A stretch of 64,000 nucleotides of DNA from Trema orientale (taxonomy: Eukaryota > Streptophyta > Magnoliopsida > Rosales > Cannabaceae): the NCBI GenBank assembly GCA_002914845.1, contig JXTC01000150.1, forward strand, positions 254,983-318,982, read 5' to 3'. The notes below the pieces were generated by a model that saw only the letters and a list, made by a program, of their open reading frames with translations, made no database searches and was not told the DNA's origin. This document shows, in pieces, positions 23,231-33,760 of the stretch. A program made the position numbers and the translations under genes. Within the stretch, counting starts at the first letter, position 1, and each line of letters begins with the position of its first letter.

Positions 23231-24597
23231 ATGTATTTATTTTTATATATGAGTCAATCACGGTTCCTCTTCACTCATGTTCAAGTAGCTAGTTAGATCT
23301 AATATCTACTCTACATATGTTATACAGGGGGTTTTGTTAAAAAGGTATAAACCCAATTGGCTATACCGTATGGTACAACCCCCCATGTTATACATATTGT
23401 TAATTTATTTCATTTACTAGAGATATGTGTTCTATATTTCTTTGAAAAGCGAACCAGATGTGATCAAATTTGAGAGGTCAGAAGCGGAATGTTGTTATAG
23501 TTGGAATTAAATTCGAATGGCTAGCTAGTGGTAGTATAGTCTGTTATCTCTCTCTCACTCGCTCAAAAGGGCTTAAAGTTGAAGAGGTCATGCTTGCTGC
23601 TGTAGCTGATCAGTATTTTAATATGTCTGCCATGCTTGCGTTGCGTATTTCTCTAGGCTCCCTTGTCATTTTCTTGAAATTTGGGTGTTGCAGAATTTTG
23701 GCCTTATCTGTACTTTTTTAAATTTCTGGATTGGGAATTAATTGGTAATGACTTGCTTGGTGGTCCCTTATAGTTTTTATATGTTTAATGTCAGTTAATG
23801 TTGTTTGTATTCTTATACGACGAGAAAAAATAATAATGATAATAAAGATTCTGTTAAACGACATGCAGCTTAATTAGCCGACATTTACGACATGTTTGTA
23901 AAACGACATCCACGATAAATTACATGCCCATCTTTCCGCAACTTTTTTCTTTGTTTAATAAACCGGATAAACGGCGTGTCGTATTTTAAAACAAAAACGA
24001 GTTATGGAACTGATATATGTATATGTGTGCGAGTGTGTGTGTTTTATTATGCAGATGTTTCAACATTGAGCACTCATACTCAATACTTAGGCCATCTCCA
24101 ACCGATTGCCATTATGCAGTTTTTGCCAAAAATGCAGTAAGAAACCCTCTCCAACCGATCGGCATTCCCAGCGGCAAAATGCTGGGATGCTACAGTGCCG
24201 CGCCATTAATACGCTTTTTTTTTTTTTTTGTTCATATCAAATGTCTAATTCCACACATATCCTTGGCAGATTTATTATATTTAAAATGTGTTAATTATTG
24301 TAAATAATTTTATATTAAATGTTTTAGTTAATTTAAATAAAAATTAATTAATTTAATACTTTAAATTTGATAATAAAAAATGTTACGTATTTATAAATAA
24401 TTAAAATTGTGTATATAATGCATAAAAATTAATAAAATAATTAAACACTCAATTAAATTTAACAAAACACAACTTTCATTACAAATACATAAAGTCAAAG
24501 AAAAAAAAAAACACAATATATGTAAAAAAGAAGAAGAAATAAAAGTGGCTAATACAACATAGAAAATACATTATAACCTAAACATATAATTTAGTAC

Positions 24598-25640
24598 GGT
24601 AGGAGATCATCTCCGGAACCTCCAAGATTAGTGAAAAATTGCCCAAAAACATTAGAGGTATTTTGAGATCTTTCTCCTTGTTGTTGAGCTCTTTTTCTCA
24701 TGATTCTTGTCTGCTCACTTCGCATAAATTCCCATAAGTTGGGATCCTTTATGGAGTCTAAATCAGTAAATAATATTTTATTGTCCTCACGATATTCAGT
24801 GACTGCTAATTTTTTAGACTCATTTTGAGCACGTAACATTTGAAGATCATAATTTGTTGCCTATCGGAGTTGCCTTTTTTTAGAACTTCAATGAATTCCT
24901 GATTATCTCGATTCATAGTATTAATAAATTGTGACATATCTGCATCATTTTTTTCTTTTACCTTTGGCTTTCTTCACTCCAATGGACCGTTGAGATGAAT
25001 TACCGCTAATTTTCTCGTCAGTTGTATTAAGATCAAGTACAGAAAAACCAGGATATGCTGATGTAGGAGACTCTATGGGGGACGACTCGGATTGTGAAGA
25101 TGCAAAGTTACGAGTTTTTCTTAGAAAGACTGGTGTTGGATTGTTGACATTATCAGAAAATTTTTCCATATCCTTAAGGATAGGCCACACATGATCAAAT
25201 TTGAATCCTTTCTTAAAATTTGTATCTTGAGCTAGTAATACTTTTGCTCAATTTAACTACACAAAGAAGAAAAATAAATTATTTTACTAAATAAACCTCA
25301 GTAGAAAGATAAATATTTACATAAATTAAAACAAGAAATACTCACAATATCTTGTTCAGACACTCCACTTGGATTAAGATTCTCAATTTGTCTTACGCAT
25401 CCTCTTAATTTTGACACAGCTGTTTTGATAGTTTGCCATCGACTTTGTAAAGATCTTTTGCCTCGGACTTTAGTGACAGACTCCGGTAGGTTGCTATTAT
25501 ATTCATTTTCAATTCTAGACTAGAAATGATCACTAGTTTAGTTTATACCTAAGATTGGGTTTTGAGAAACGTCAAGATATACAAGACATAAGTGCATATC
25601 TTCTAAAACTGTGTATCCGGAACTTCGATGACTTGAGCCG
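24598..25640 (-). pseudogene. PIF/Harbinger ORF1 (Myb/SANT-like), broken
   Basis: Minus strand. The N-terminal part reads HLCLVYLDVSQNPILGIN and SRIENEYN, then KVRGKRSLQSRWQTIKTAVS, the trihelix-like DNA-binding region of plant Harbinger ORF1 proteins. An intron lies at about 25256-25346. The second exon carries FDHVWPILKDMEKF-type sequence (VWPILKDMEKF), a Ser-rich linker with a KKAKGKRKK basic patch, and a C-terminal helical segment with LWEFMRSEQTRIM. At least two in-frame stops near 25.5 kb (at Gln and Trp positions of the family) and a shift near 24.95 kb break it. In the family, ORF1 helps the transposase bind the ends and enter the nucleus. Confidence 0.8.
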
Positions 25641-25773
25641 GCCTTTTTTTTTTCTGAATAGATGAGGGTGAAGATAAGATAGGTTTTTTTGAAAAGTGAA
25701 GAGTAAATAGGATACTGATAATTGAAGAAATTTGTGTGAATAGATTGTGTGGCTTTCTTCAAAATTTATAGAA

Positions 25774-26570
25774 AAAGTTCAGATAAGGTAGAAATTTTCA
25801 AAATCCTAATCCTACAGTTTAGATTTGGATGAAATCTATCCTAAGGTTTAGATTTAAATCATAGATATCTTATCTTCAGATATTGAAAAAAGTAAAGACA
25901 AGATAGAAATTTTAAAAATCCTAATCCTACGGTCTAGATTTGGATGAAATCTATGCTACGGTTTAGATTTAAGTCAGAGATATCTTATATTCAGATATTG
26001 AAAAAAGTGAAGATAAGATAGAAATTTTAAAAATCCTAATCCAACAGTCTAGATTTGGATGAAATCCATCCTACGGTTTAGATTTAAGTCAGAGATATTT
26101 TATCTTCATATTTTTTTTAAAAAATGAAAATAAGATATGATTTTTTTTTAAATCCTAATCCTACAGACTAGATTTGGATGAAATCTATCCTACGATTTAG
26201 ATTTAAGTTAGAGATATCTTATCTTCAGATATTTAAAAAAGTGAAGATAAGATAGAAATTTTAAAAATCCTAATCCAACGGTCTAGATTTGGATGAAATC
26301 CATCCTACGGTTTAGATTTAAGTCAGAGATATCTTATCTTCATATTTTTTTTTAAAAAAATGAAAATAAGATATGATTTTTTTAAAAATTTTAATCTTAC
26401 GGTCTAGATTTGGATGAAATCTATCCTACGATTTAGATTTAAGTCAAAGATATCTTATCTTCAGATATTGAAAAAAGTGAAGATAAGATAGAAATTTTAA
26501 AAATCCTAATCCTACGGTCTAGATTAGAGTAAAATTTAACCAACGGTTGAGATTTCAGGTTTGAGATTTC
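25774..26570. repeat. 117-bp tandem array inside the Harbinger element
   Basis: Seven units start near 25774, 25893, 26010, 26128, 26243, 26361 and 26478, with spacing of 115-119 bases. Each carries a form of AGATAAGATAGAAATTTT, then AATCCTAATCC, TCTAGATTTGGATGAAAT and GTTTAGATTTAAGTCAGAGA. The units at 26128 and 26361 share a variant (AAAATAAGATATGATTTTTT), so the array contains a dimer-like alternation. It fills the space between the divergent genes, where their promoters should be. Confidence 0.88.
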
Positions 26571-26684
26571 TTACTATCAAATATCATGGTCTTCAACAAT
26601 GCATAAAAACTCGAAATCCATCAATATTTTTTACAACACACTAAGTTAAATACCCTTAAATTCAAGTATATATCATCTTTGAAA

Positions 26685-28052
26685 ATGAATTTTATTCCTG
26701 AACGTCCATCTTATTACTCATCTTCTGCTTCATCATTTTCCGATGGTGAAAATGAAGATGACAAGCAACTTATGTATGATCTTGAAGCGGTTGAGAGAGA
26801 GCAAGAAGTAGTTTCTCGGTGGGTTAGCAATAACAATAATCACATCAAAAACTTTCTAAACCAACAAAATTAACAAGTTACTCATAGAGGCTCGATTCCT
26901 GGCCATATAGTGGTCAACCACTATCAGGAAGTTGCTGATCAAAATCTCTTCAACGATTATTTTGCGGAGAACCCAAAATCTAATGAATCGATATTTCACA
27001 AGCGATTCAGGATGAGTTGAAGTTTATTCCTTCGCATAATGAATGCCGTGCAAGGTCATGACAACTATTTTTTACAGAGAAGGGATGGTGGGGTTGGAAG
27101 ACTCGGATTGTCAGGTTTGCAAAAAATTACAGCTGTCTTCCACATGTTGGCGTATGGTGTACCGGCTGATGCTACTGATGAGTACATTAAAATCGGAGAG
27201 TCTACAGCAATTGAAAGTATGAAGAGATTTTGTCGTGCTGCAGTAGAAATATTTGCAGAGAGATATCTACGATCGCTAACCGCTAGCGATATGGCCAGGT
27301 TACTTCATATTGGTAAAAGTCGTGGTTTTCCAGGAATGTTAGGGAGTCTAGATTGTATGCACTGGAAGTGAAAGAATTGTCCAACAGCTTGGGCAGGACA
27401 GTATACAGGTCGTAGTGGATCTCCAACTATTATTCTGGAGGCTGTAGTGGATTATGATCTTTGGATATGGTATGCATATTTTGGTATGCCAGGTTCTAAC
27501 AATGACATTAACGTGTTGGAGGCATCAAATCTTTTTGCCAACCTCGCTAAAGGTATTGCTCCTCCAGCTCACTATGTTATTAAAGAAAAAGAGTACAATA
27601 TGGGATATTATTTAGCTGATAGTATATATCCAAAGTGGGCTACTTTTGTACAAACTATTCATGATCTGCGTGGTCCAAAAAAGAAACTTTTTGCAATGAA
27701 GCAAGAAGCATGTCGAAAAGATGTAGAATGTGCATTTGGAGTTCTCCAGCCACGATTTGCAATTGTCGCAGAACCAGCACGTTTTTGGAAAAAAAATATA
27801 TTACATGATATAATGACTGCGTGCATAATTATACGTAACATGATAATCGAGGATGAACGTGATATCGATGCACCAATTCAGGATTTTAGGGAAGTGCCAA
27901 GTCCAGAAGTTGAAATGGTGGTAGATGAAAATGCTCGCTTTCAAGAATTTTTTTCGCTACACTGACATATCAAAGATAAGGAGGCTCATATTGCACTTAG
28001 AAATGTATTAATTGATCATTTGTGGGATGAATATAGTAATTCGGAGGTTTAA
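26685..28052 (+). pseudogene. PIF/Harbinger DDE transposase, broken by stops
   Basis: One frame runs from the ATG at 26685 to TAA at 28050-28052 (about 455 codons) with four internal stops: near 26871, 27016, 27369 and 27963. The catalytic residues are visible: first Asp in MLGSLDCMHW, second Asp in MPGSNNDINVLE, and Glu in DVECAFGVLQPRF. The HTH region (LSGLQKITAVFHMLAYG) is upstream. The stop at 27369 replaces the Trp that normally follows HWK in this family. The near-complete alignment with only point damage suggests moderate age. Confidence 0.87.
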
Positions 28053-28525
28053 ATGTTGATCAATATGTTATATGATTTTCTATTATAGCTTTTATATTTT
28101 ATGTAATTTTTAGAAGTTTCTTAGGTACAATGTGTTCATGTATAATGAATAAAATATTTATTCATAATTAAAATATAAGGTAAAATTTTGTAATTTATGT
28201 TATATTATTATCTATGTAATTTCATAATTAATATAATTTATTAATATATCGTTAAATTAATATGATTTATAAGAGTATATTAGCCAAGTAATTGATTAAA
28301 TAAAATATCCATAGAAAGTTAATGGTTAAAAAGGAGATTTGAGTACAAGTTAGAGAGAATATTCTTTTTTATTGTAGAGAGCATTCTTTTTGAGATAGAG
28401 AATATTCTTTTTGGTGTAGTATTTGGAGTAATGGGTTGGAGATGAAAAAAAAATATAGAGTAAAGTTGCTGTATTTTAGAGTTTTAGTTGCTGCAAAATA
28501 GAGTTGCTGGTTGGAGATAGCCTTA

Positions 28526-28887
28526 CAGACGTATATTTGTATGTGTATTAAATTAATTGAGACTATCAAAAAGTGTCCTAAGTACGTTAAAGCAGGATAC
28601 AAAATAGTTAATGCGAAGAACACAATGTTTACAATAAATTTTTTTACAAAATGTGAAAGAGATCTCATACTAAATCAACCTTTTACTAAATCCACCACAA
28701 ATTAACAAGAGACCTCAGCTGATCATGATTCCAATAACTTGGCTTGGCAATCAGAAAACCTTAATTATGTTTTATCACCATAAGAAAGGACCTTCGTACT
28801 TAATTTAATTTCATCATACTAGACCCCAAGAGAGAACCTCCACCCAAAAAAAAAAAAAAAAGGTAGAAAACTACATTGTACAATAGA
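28526..28887. other. Short interval, CBBY 3'UTR side
   Basis: AT-rich DNA between the Harbinger right TTA and the CBBY stop. It includes an A-run at 28844-28861. The CBBY 3'UTR (minus strand) must lie here; no gene is seen. Confidence 0.5.
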
Positions 28888-31800
28888 CTAGCTTACATAC
28901 TGCTTCTCAAGAAGGCTTCTGGCAAATGCCAAGTCAAACCTCTCCTCTGGAGGATCTCCAATGAAGTCAAAAACCGCATCAGCGTTTAAAAAGTCTTCAT
29001 TTGCTGTGTATCTGCAATGAGATCGAGTCCAAAGAGTTTAAAATCTTGATTAGATCACTATTCTACTACCAAGAATCACCGTGACAATTAGTCAGACAAT
29101 GTCAACTAACCAAGAAATCAGGGCTACTAGCAACATAGATGTGATAAAAAAACATGAACATTTTGCAGATACACAGAAAAGAAAGTACCCGCTTTTAGTT
29201 ACTATGCACTTCATTCCAGCAGCTTTTGCAGCTGCAAGACCAATGGCACTGTCCTCTATCACAACACAACTGTAAAGAATAATAAAACCATCATTTCTTT
29301 GAGTTGCAATAACTCAGCCATTCAAGTTTTTGTGAGTATACAATGAAACATGATCAAAAACCATTCAAAAGTTGAATAAAGCTATGTGCTGAGGACAGAT
29401 AGAATTCAAGGTAACCAACTCATCGACTGTTCTTTGAACCTCATCCAGAGTGTCAACAACGAAAATGAAGCCACACTGAGTTGATCATTGTAGCATCACA
29501 TGAAATATAGGTTCTACTATCATGTAATACCTCAAAGGATCAACACCGAGGGTGTTGGCCGCCAGTATATAAATAGCCTGTAAGGAAGAAGAAATACATA
29601 TTAGGGGATAGGAAGAAAAAATACACCCCCTATTATTCTTTCTTCTAAAAATCTGAAAGGCTTAACTTAGTTGCACAATAGGATATAGAAATGGGTTCTA
29701 ATTAGTAACCAGATTTCTTTCTTGAATCCTACAAAATTGCAAAATCATTTCTTTTCAATACCATGATTAATTCTAGCCCATTATGTTGCATTTATGGGAA
29801 CATAATTAGTTAAGAATAGGGAAAGGCTATCCTTGACCCGGAGCATGATGACTGGCTAAAAAATGGAGTTGTGCCTTTACATTTGGAGATACTAAAATTC
29901 TCAATTCGTATTGTATCTTCACATAATTCGACACATGATTTTACTAGGAAAAAGTGTAAAAAGCGATGGAAAGTATACTGGATCAGGCTTCTTGCGGGGA
30001 ACAACATCTCCTGCAAAAATCTGGATTTTCTCCGCCCTCTCAGGTCCAAGCAAGAAACTTACAATTGCAGAGACCTTAAAACAACATGCAGATCAATCGT
30101 CATGATTCAAAGGGTATCAAAAGAGTCAATAAATCAAACAGGCAGAACACTGAGAACACTGCTGAGCTAAGTATTTTAAGATGATCAAAAAAATCATATT
30201 CAGCAATATACTAAATCCCATCAATAACACGAAATGCTTATAAAGCTTCAAAGAACTTCAAGATCAGAATCTGATAGAGAAAATTGTGCTTGAGATCAAA
30301 TTAGGCCAGGCCCCTTAATTTAAAATTAGTTTCCTCTCACCAATTCGTACTGCTTTTGTATGAAAAGTACTTTCCTTCATATGAGTTTGGCTCTAGTAGA
30401 GATAAATCTCAGCAACTAGGAATAAGAATTTTGGAACCCAATTAAGCATACCGCCTTCTCATTAGAAGTGCTACACACAGCAACTTTGACTCCTTCTGCC
30501 AAAGCTTGATCAATCAGCCTGTACAATTTGATAAAAGGAACTCACCAACCTGACTTCAGGAATTTTACATTCATACTCGAAATAAACTCATATTTAAGAC
30601 TTTGGGAGCCAACTCATTTATAATTAAAGACAAGAAAAGACCAATATACACGTACGAATCTGAAAGGTGGTAAATACCAACTTCATCAATGATTATTCTA
30701 AGAAAAGACTCATCTTGTTGACTATCTAATTAAAGACATGGAAAGAACAATATACACGTACGAAGCCGAAAGGTTGTAAATACCAACTTCATAAATGATT
30801 ACTCTAAGAAAGGCTCATCTTGATGACTATCTAACTTACTTTCAAGATTGAATCTCAACTAAAAGATGACAATTTATGTAAAACCCAACAATAGAATGAT
30901 AAACAGAAGGTCAGATAGAAACCAACTTAGCTACGCCAGGTCGAAGAGGGAGGAGTTTTTTCTCAATAAGGGCCATGAACAACTCGGTCTTTCGCTTGTG
31001 AAGAGAAGCTATGAATTCCTTTCGCTCTTCTTCGCTCTTAGGAGCTTTTTCTGGCCAACCTGTCTTGTTGAAGTAGGCAGTCATTCTACAATAACCAAAA
31101 TTAATCGATCACTACTTTCAACTCAAATTTCTGACATATATTATCCAATTTATGTATAAAAAAGAAATTCAAAATTTTCTGGTGCTCTTGAGTTTTCATG
31201 AATCCAAATCATAATAGTTTAATTTGAAAGGAGAAAAGTTATTTATGGAAGACCTTACCTCTCTTTTCCACCTCCAATTTTGAGCAGCTCCCCATACAAA
31301 TCAACATCCCAAGTAACACCCAATTCTCTCTGCACAATCAATCACAGTGTATGTCATTAATCCATTTAAGCCATTCTCCTAAGCTAATAAAAACCCAAAA
31401 AGAAAATATCAAACACCTCTTCTTTCCCACCATTTTCTAAGCAACCAAACAAAAATATTCTCTTAAATTTCCCAATAAAACTAAAAACCCAGATCTAAAA
31501 ACTTCATTGAATTCAAAATAAGGCTCCCAACTCCATAAAACAAAGAGTACAGAGAGAAAATCTGAGGAAAAATTAAAGGCAAAAAATGCTCAGTTACCTC
31601 TTTGAAAGTGTCATTGAAAGAAATGCGGTGACCATCTTTCTCAGTATCAACAAGGACTCCATCACAGTCAAATAGAAGAGCCGATGGAAGAGGTGAAGTA
31701 GAAGAAGAAGGAGAAGCTAAGCAAGTGATCACAGTGGTAGAAGAGCTTCTTCCTCTGCTTGTGGTCAACAGTCTTGGTCTTAGAGTGGCACCCAGTAGAG

Positions 31801-31915
31801 AAGATGATAAGGTCCTCTCATGGGGTTTGAGGCTGGCAATGGAGGAGGTCCTTTGGTGGGAAACCAAAGCTTTTGAAGAAGATATTGTAGCTAAGGAAAA
31901 AGAGATGGACGCCAT
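28888..31915 (-). CDS. CBBY: Chloroplast HAD phosphatase, CbbY-type
   Basis: Eight exons on minus (31598-31915, 31259-31329, 30927-31085, 30452-30518, 29979-30074, 29531-29577, 29189-29269, 28888-29011) encode 320 residues. Residues 1-~65 are Ser/Thr/Arg-rich, a plastid transit peptide. HAD motif I is LLFDCDGVLVDTE (Asp83, Asp85), motif II VCSTSN (~198-202), motif III RKKPDP (~232-237) and motif IV VVIEDSAIG (Glu257, Asp258). The sequence closely follows Arabidopsis CBBY (At3g48420, ~319 residues), which dephosphorylates xylulose-1,5-bisphosphate, an inhibitor of Rubisco, in the stroma. The exon-3 donor is AA|GTTGGT, weak but the only in-frame choice. A GATAAG I-box on minus lies at 31980-31985, 65 bases before the ATG, consistent with light control. 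It is divergent from APE1L and all motifs are intact. Confidence 0.93.
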
Positions 31916-33760
31916 TGCAAATTCTCTCCTCTCAACTGTCGAACTTGGGTGTGTTTATTTTGTAACGGTCGGACCCCAACTTATCCACTAACCTCCCACA
32001 TTCACACATTCTCTCCCCTGTTTGGCCACAGAGTGATATCTAGTGGGCTAGATGCGTATTGCGTTGGTAAAACTAGACAAATACCCCTTTCTTCAAGCAT
32101 ATCTACATAGATACGCGTTTTTAATTTTAATAGATTCGTAGCCATTTTAGGAGAAATTTATACCATATGTATTTTACACATGATATATAAAAAGTATATC
32201 TAAAAAAAAAGCATGCACGAGAGAGGTGTTTTTCAACTTTCGCTAGTTTCAAAGAATCAAATTAGGTAAGGTTAGAGAGCTCTAGCTTCTCTCTAAAATC
32301 GGGAGACTTTCTTCCAGCTTTCTCTGCTAGTAGGTTCTGTCCCTTACCAAGAAGGGGGCTCCTCACTCTCCCCTTATAGGTTTTCTTTTTTCTGTTTTTC
32401 TTTTGTTTTTAGTTTTTCTTTTATTCCTTCCTTTTTGTGAAGATTGATATCCACCTAAATCTGTTTTAGGTTGTTTTTCATATTTCTTGTGTACATTCAG
32501 ATCTATATATCTGTGGTATTTTTTTTGTTGTATTTTAGCTCTTCTATTTCTAGAGTTTGTTTTTTGTTATTTTTTTGTGTGTCTTTCTTAGTTTTCTTCT
32601 AAATCTGTGATTTTCAAGAGTCAGATCTGGAAATAATTTTTTAGCTTTCACTGATGAATATTATGAAGAAGGTAGAGTTTGCTGATGGATGACATGTAGA
32701 GATTGACTTTACTGATAGATGCCATGAAGAAGGTGGTATTTACTGATAGACACTATAAAGATGAGACTACTATGGTACTTACTAATAAATGCCTCAAGTG
32801 AGTTCTGCCCGAGAGCTCTAAGTTTTTCACTTAGAGTTTTTTCCTGTAAGTTGGAGGTGGAATTTTGTAGTCATATTTCTTGTAATTAAAAATATAATAG
32901 TCCACACTATCTGTTCTTTTTCAGATTGATACTGGTTTTTGTTGAGGGATGTTTCTATTTTATTTAGAAATTTGTACTATTTTTATAGCCAATTTGGATA
33001 GTGTTTTAATATAATTCCCTCGAGGAACTTTCTGGAAAAAAAAAATAACAAACACACACTTTACAATGTAATATATATATATATATATATACTATGTCAC
33101 ACATGAAATGCATACCTAAAATTGGTGAAATTATTAAAAGAGAAAATTAGGCCCTCTACAACTTTTTTAAAAAAGAATTAGAAAAATATAGTAGGCTCAG
33201 TTTTTTCTAGATATGGTATCGTAATTTTTTGAAAAATATTATTTTTGAAAAAAATTTAGGAACATGTTATTTTTCAAATAGTAATTAGTAACTGGTAACC
33301 AATTTTCGAGCACTGGTAACTAATTTTAGAAAAATATCATTTTTCAAATAGTAACTGGTAACCGGTTTTCAAGCACTGGTAATCGATAACGAAAGGTATT
33401 TATAACTGGTATATAACTGATGACTAGTAATCAGTTTTCAGAAATAGGTAACCAGTAACTATTTTAAAAATGATATTTTTCTAAAAAATTTTAAAAATGA
33501 TATTTTTCTAAAAATGTACAAAAATCAAAAGAAGGAAAACCAAAAGGGGAAAAAAAAAAAAAAAAAAAACTAGCCCACAGTATTTTTGTAATTTTTTTTT
33601 GTTTTTATAAGTAAAATGGTTAAAATCCCTTTTCCTTAAAATTTTTATTATGGGGTCCAGTAACGAACGAAATCACAAAGGGAAGAAAGCTCAAGCTCTG
33701 ATCTTTACTCCACTTGATCAAAAAATCACTGTAGCAGGAATTGAGAGAGCGTAGGAGGCG
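31916..33760. other. Divergent intergenic region, CBBY/APE1L
   Basis: 1.85 kb between the start codons of two divergent genes, so it holds both promoters. The CBBY side has the minus-strand GATAAG at 31980-31985. The middle is T-rich with no gene; a (AT)n run is at 33069-33090; an inverted repeat is at 33190-33500; and an A-run sits at 33549-33569. Confidence 0.5.
33190..33500. repeat. AT-rich inverted repeat with GGTAACC core
   Basis: GAAAAATATCATTTTTCAAA at ~33330 is met in reverse orientation at ~33455-33490 (AAAAATGATATTTTTCTAAA). Between and beside the arms are repeats such as TAACTGGTAACC. The left arm is itself duplicated (33230 and 33330). It may be a small foldback element. Its GGTAACC units resemble the large repeat at 57.5-59.9 kb. 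Confidence 0.5.

Larger units (their letters stand above)
21357..24089. other. Gene-free interval with nested MITEs
   Basis: AT-rich DNA holding two degraded family-1 MITE copies (21688 and 23075), an older TIR-like element (22081-22730) with a family-1 copy inside it, and homopolymer runs. Short open frames near 23.5 kb have no recognisable protein signature. Confidence 0.5.
24090..28522 (+). mobile_element. Complete PIF/Harbinger DNA transposon (decayed)
   Basis: The 4433-bp element has TIRs GGCCATCTCCAACC on the left and GGTTGGAGATAGCC on the right (one mismatch as an inverted pair). It is flanked by TTA at 24087-24089 and 28523-28525, the classic Harbinger target duplication. Inside are two divergent genes, as the superfamily requires: a Myb/SANT-like ORF1 on minus (24598-25640) and a DDE transposase on plus (26685-28052), separated by a 117-bp tandem array. 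Both genes carry stops, so it is no longer autonomous. A relic resembling its right end occurs at ~41160-41440. Confidence 0.9.

Noticed and set aside
23470-23721. 83-codon open frame
   Set aside because: No recognisable domain, no splice partners, and it lies between MITEs.
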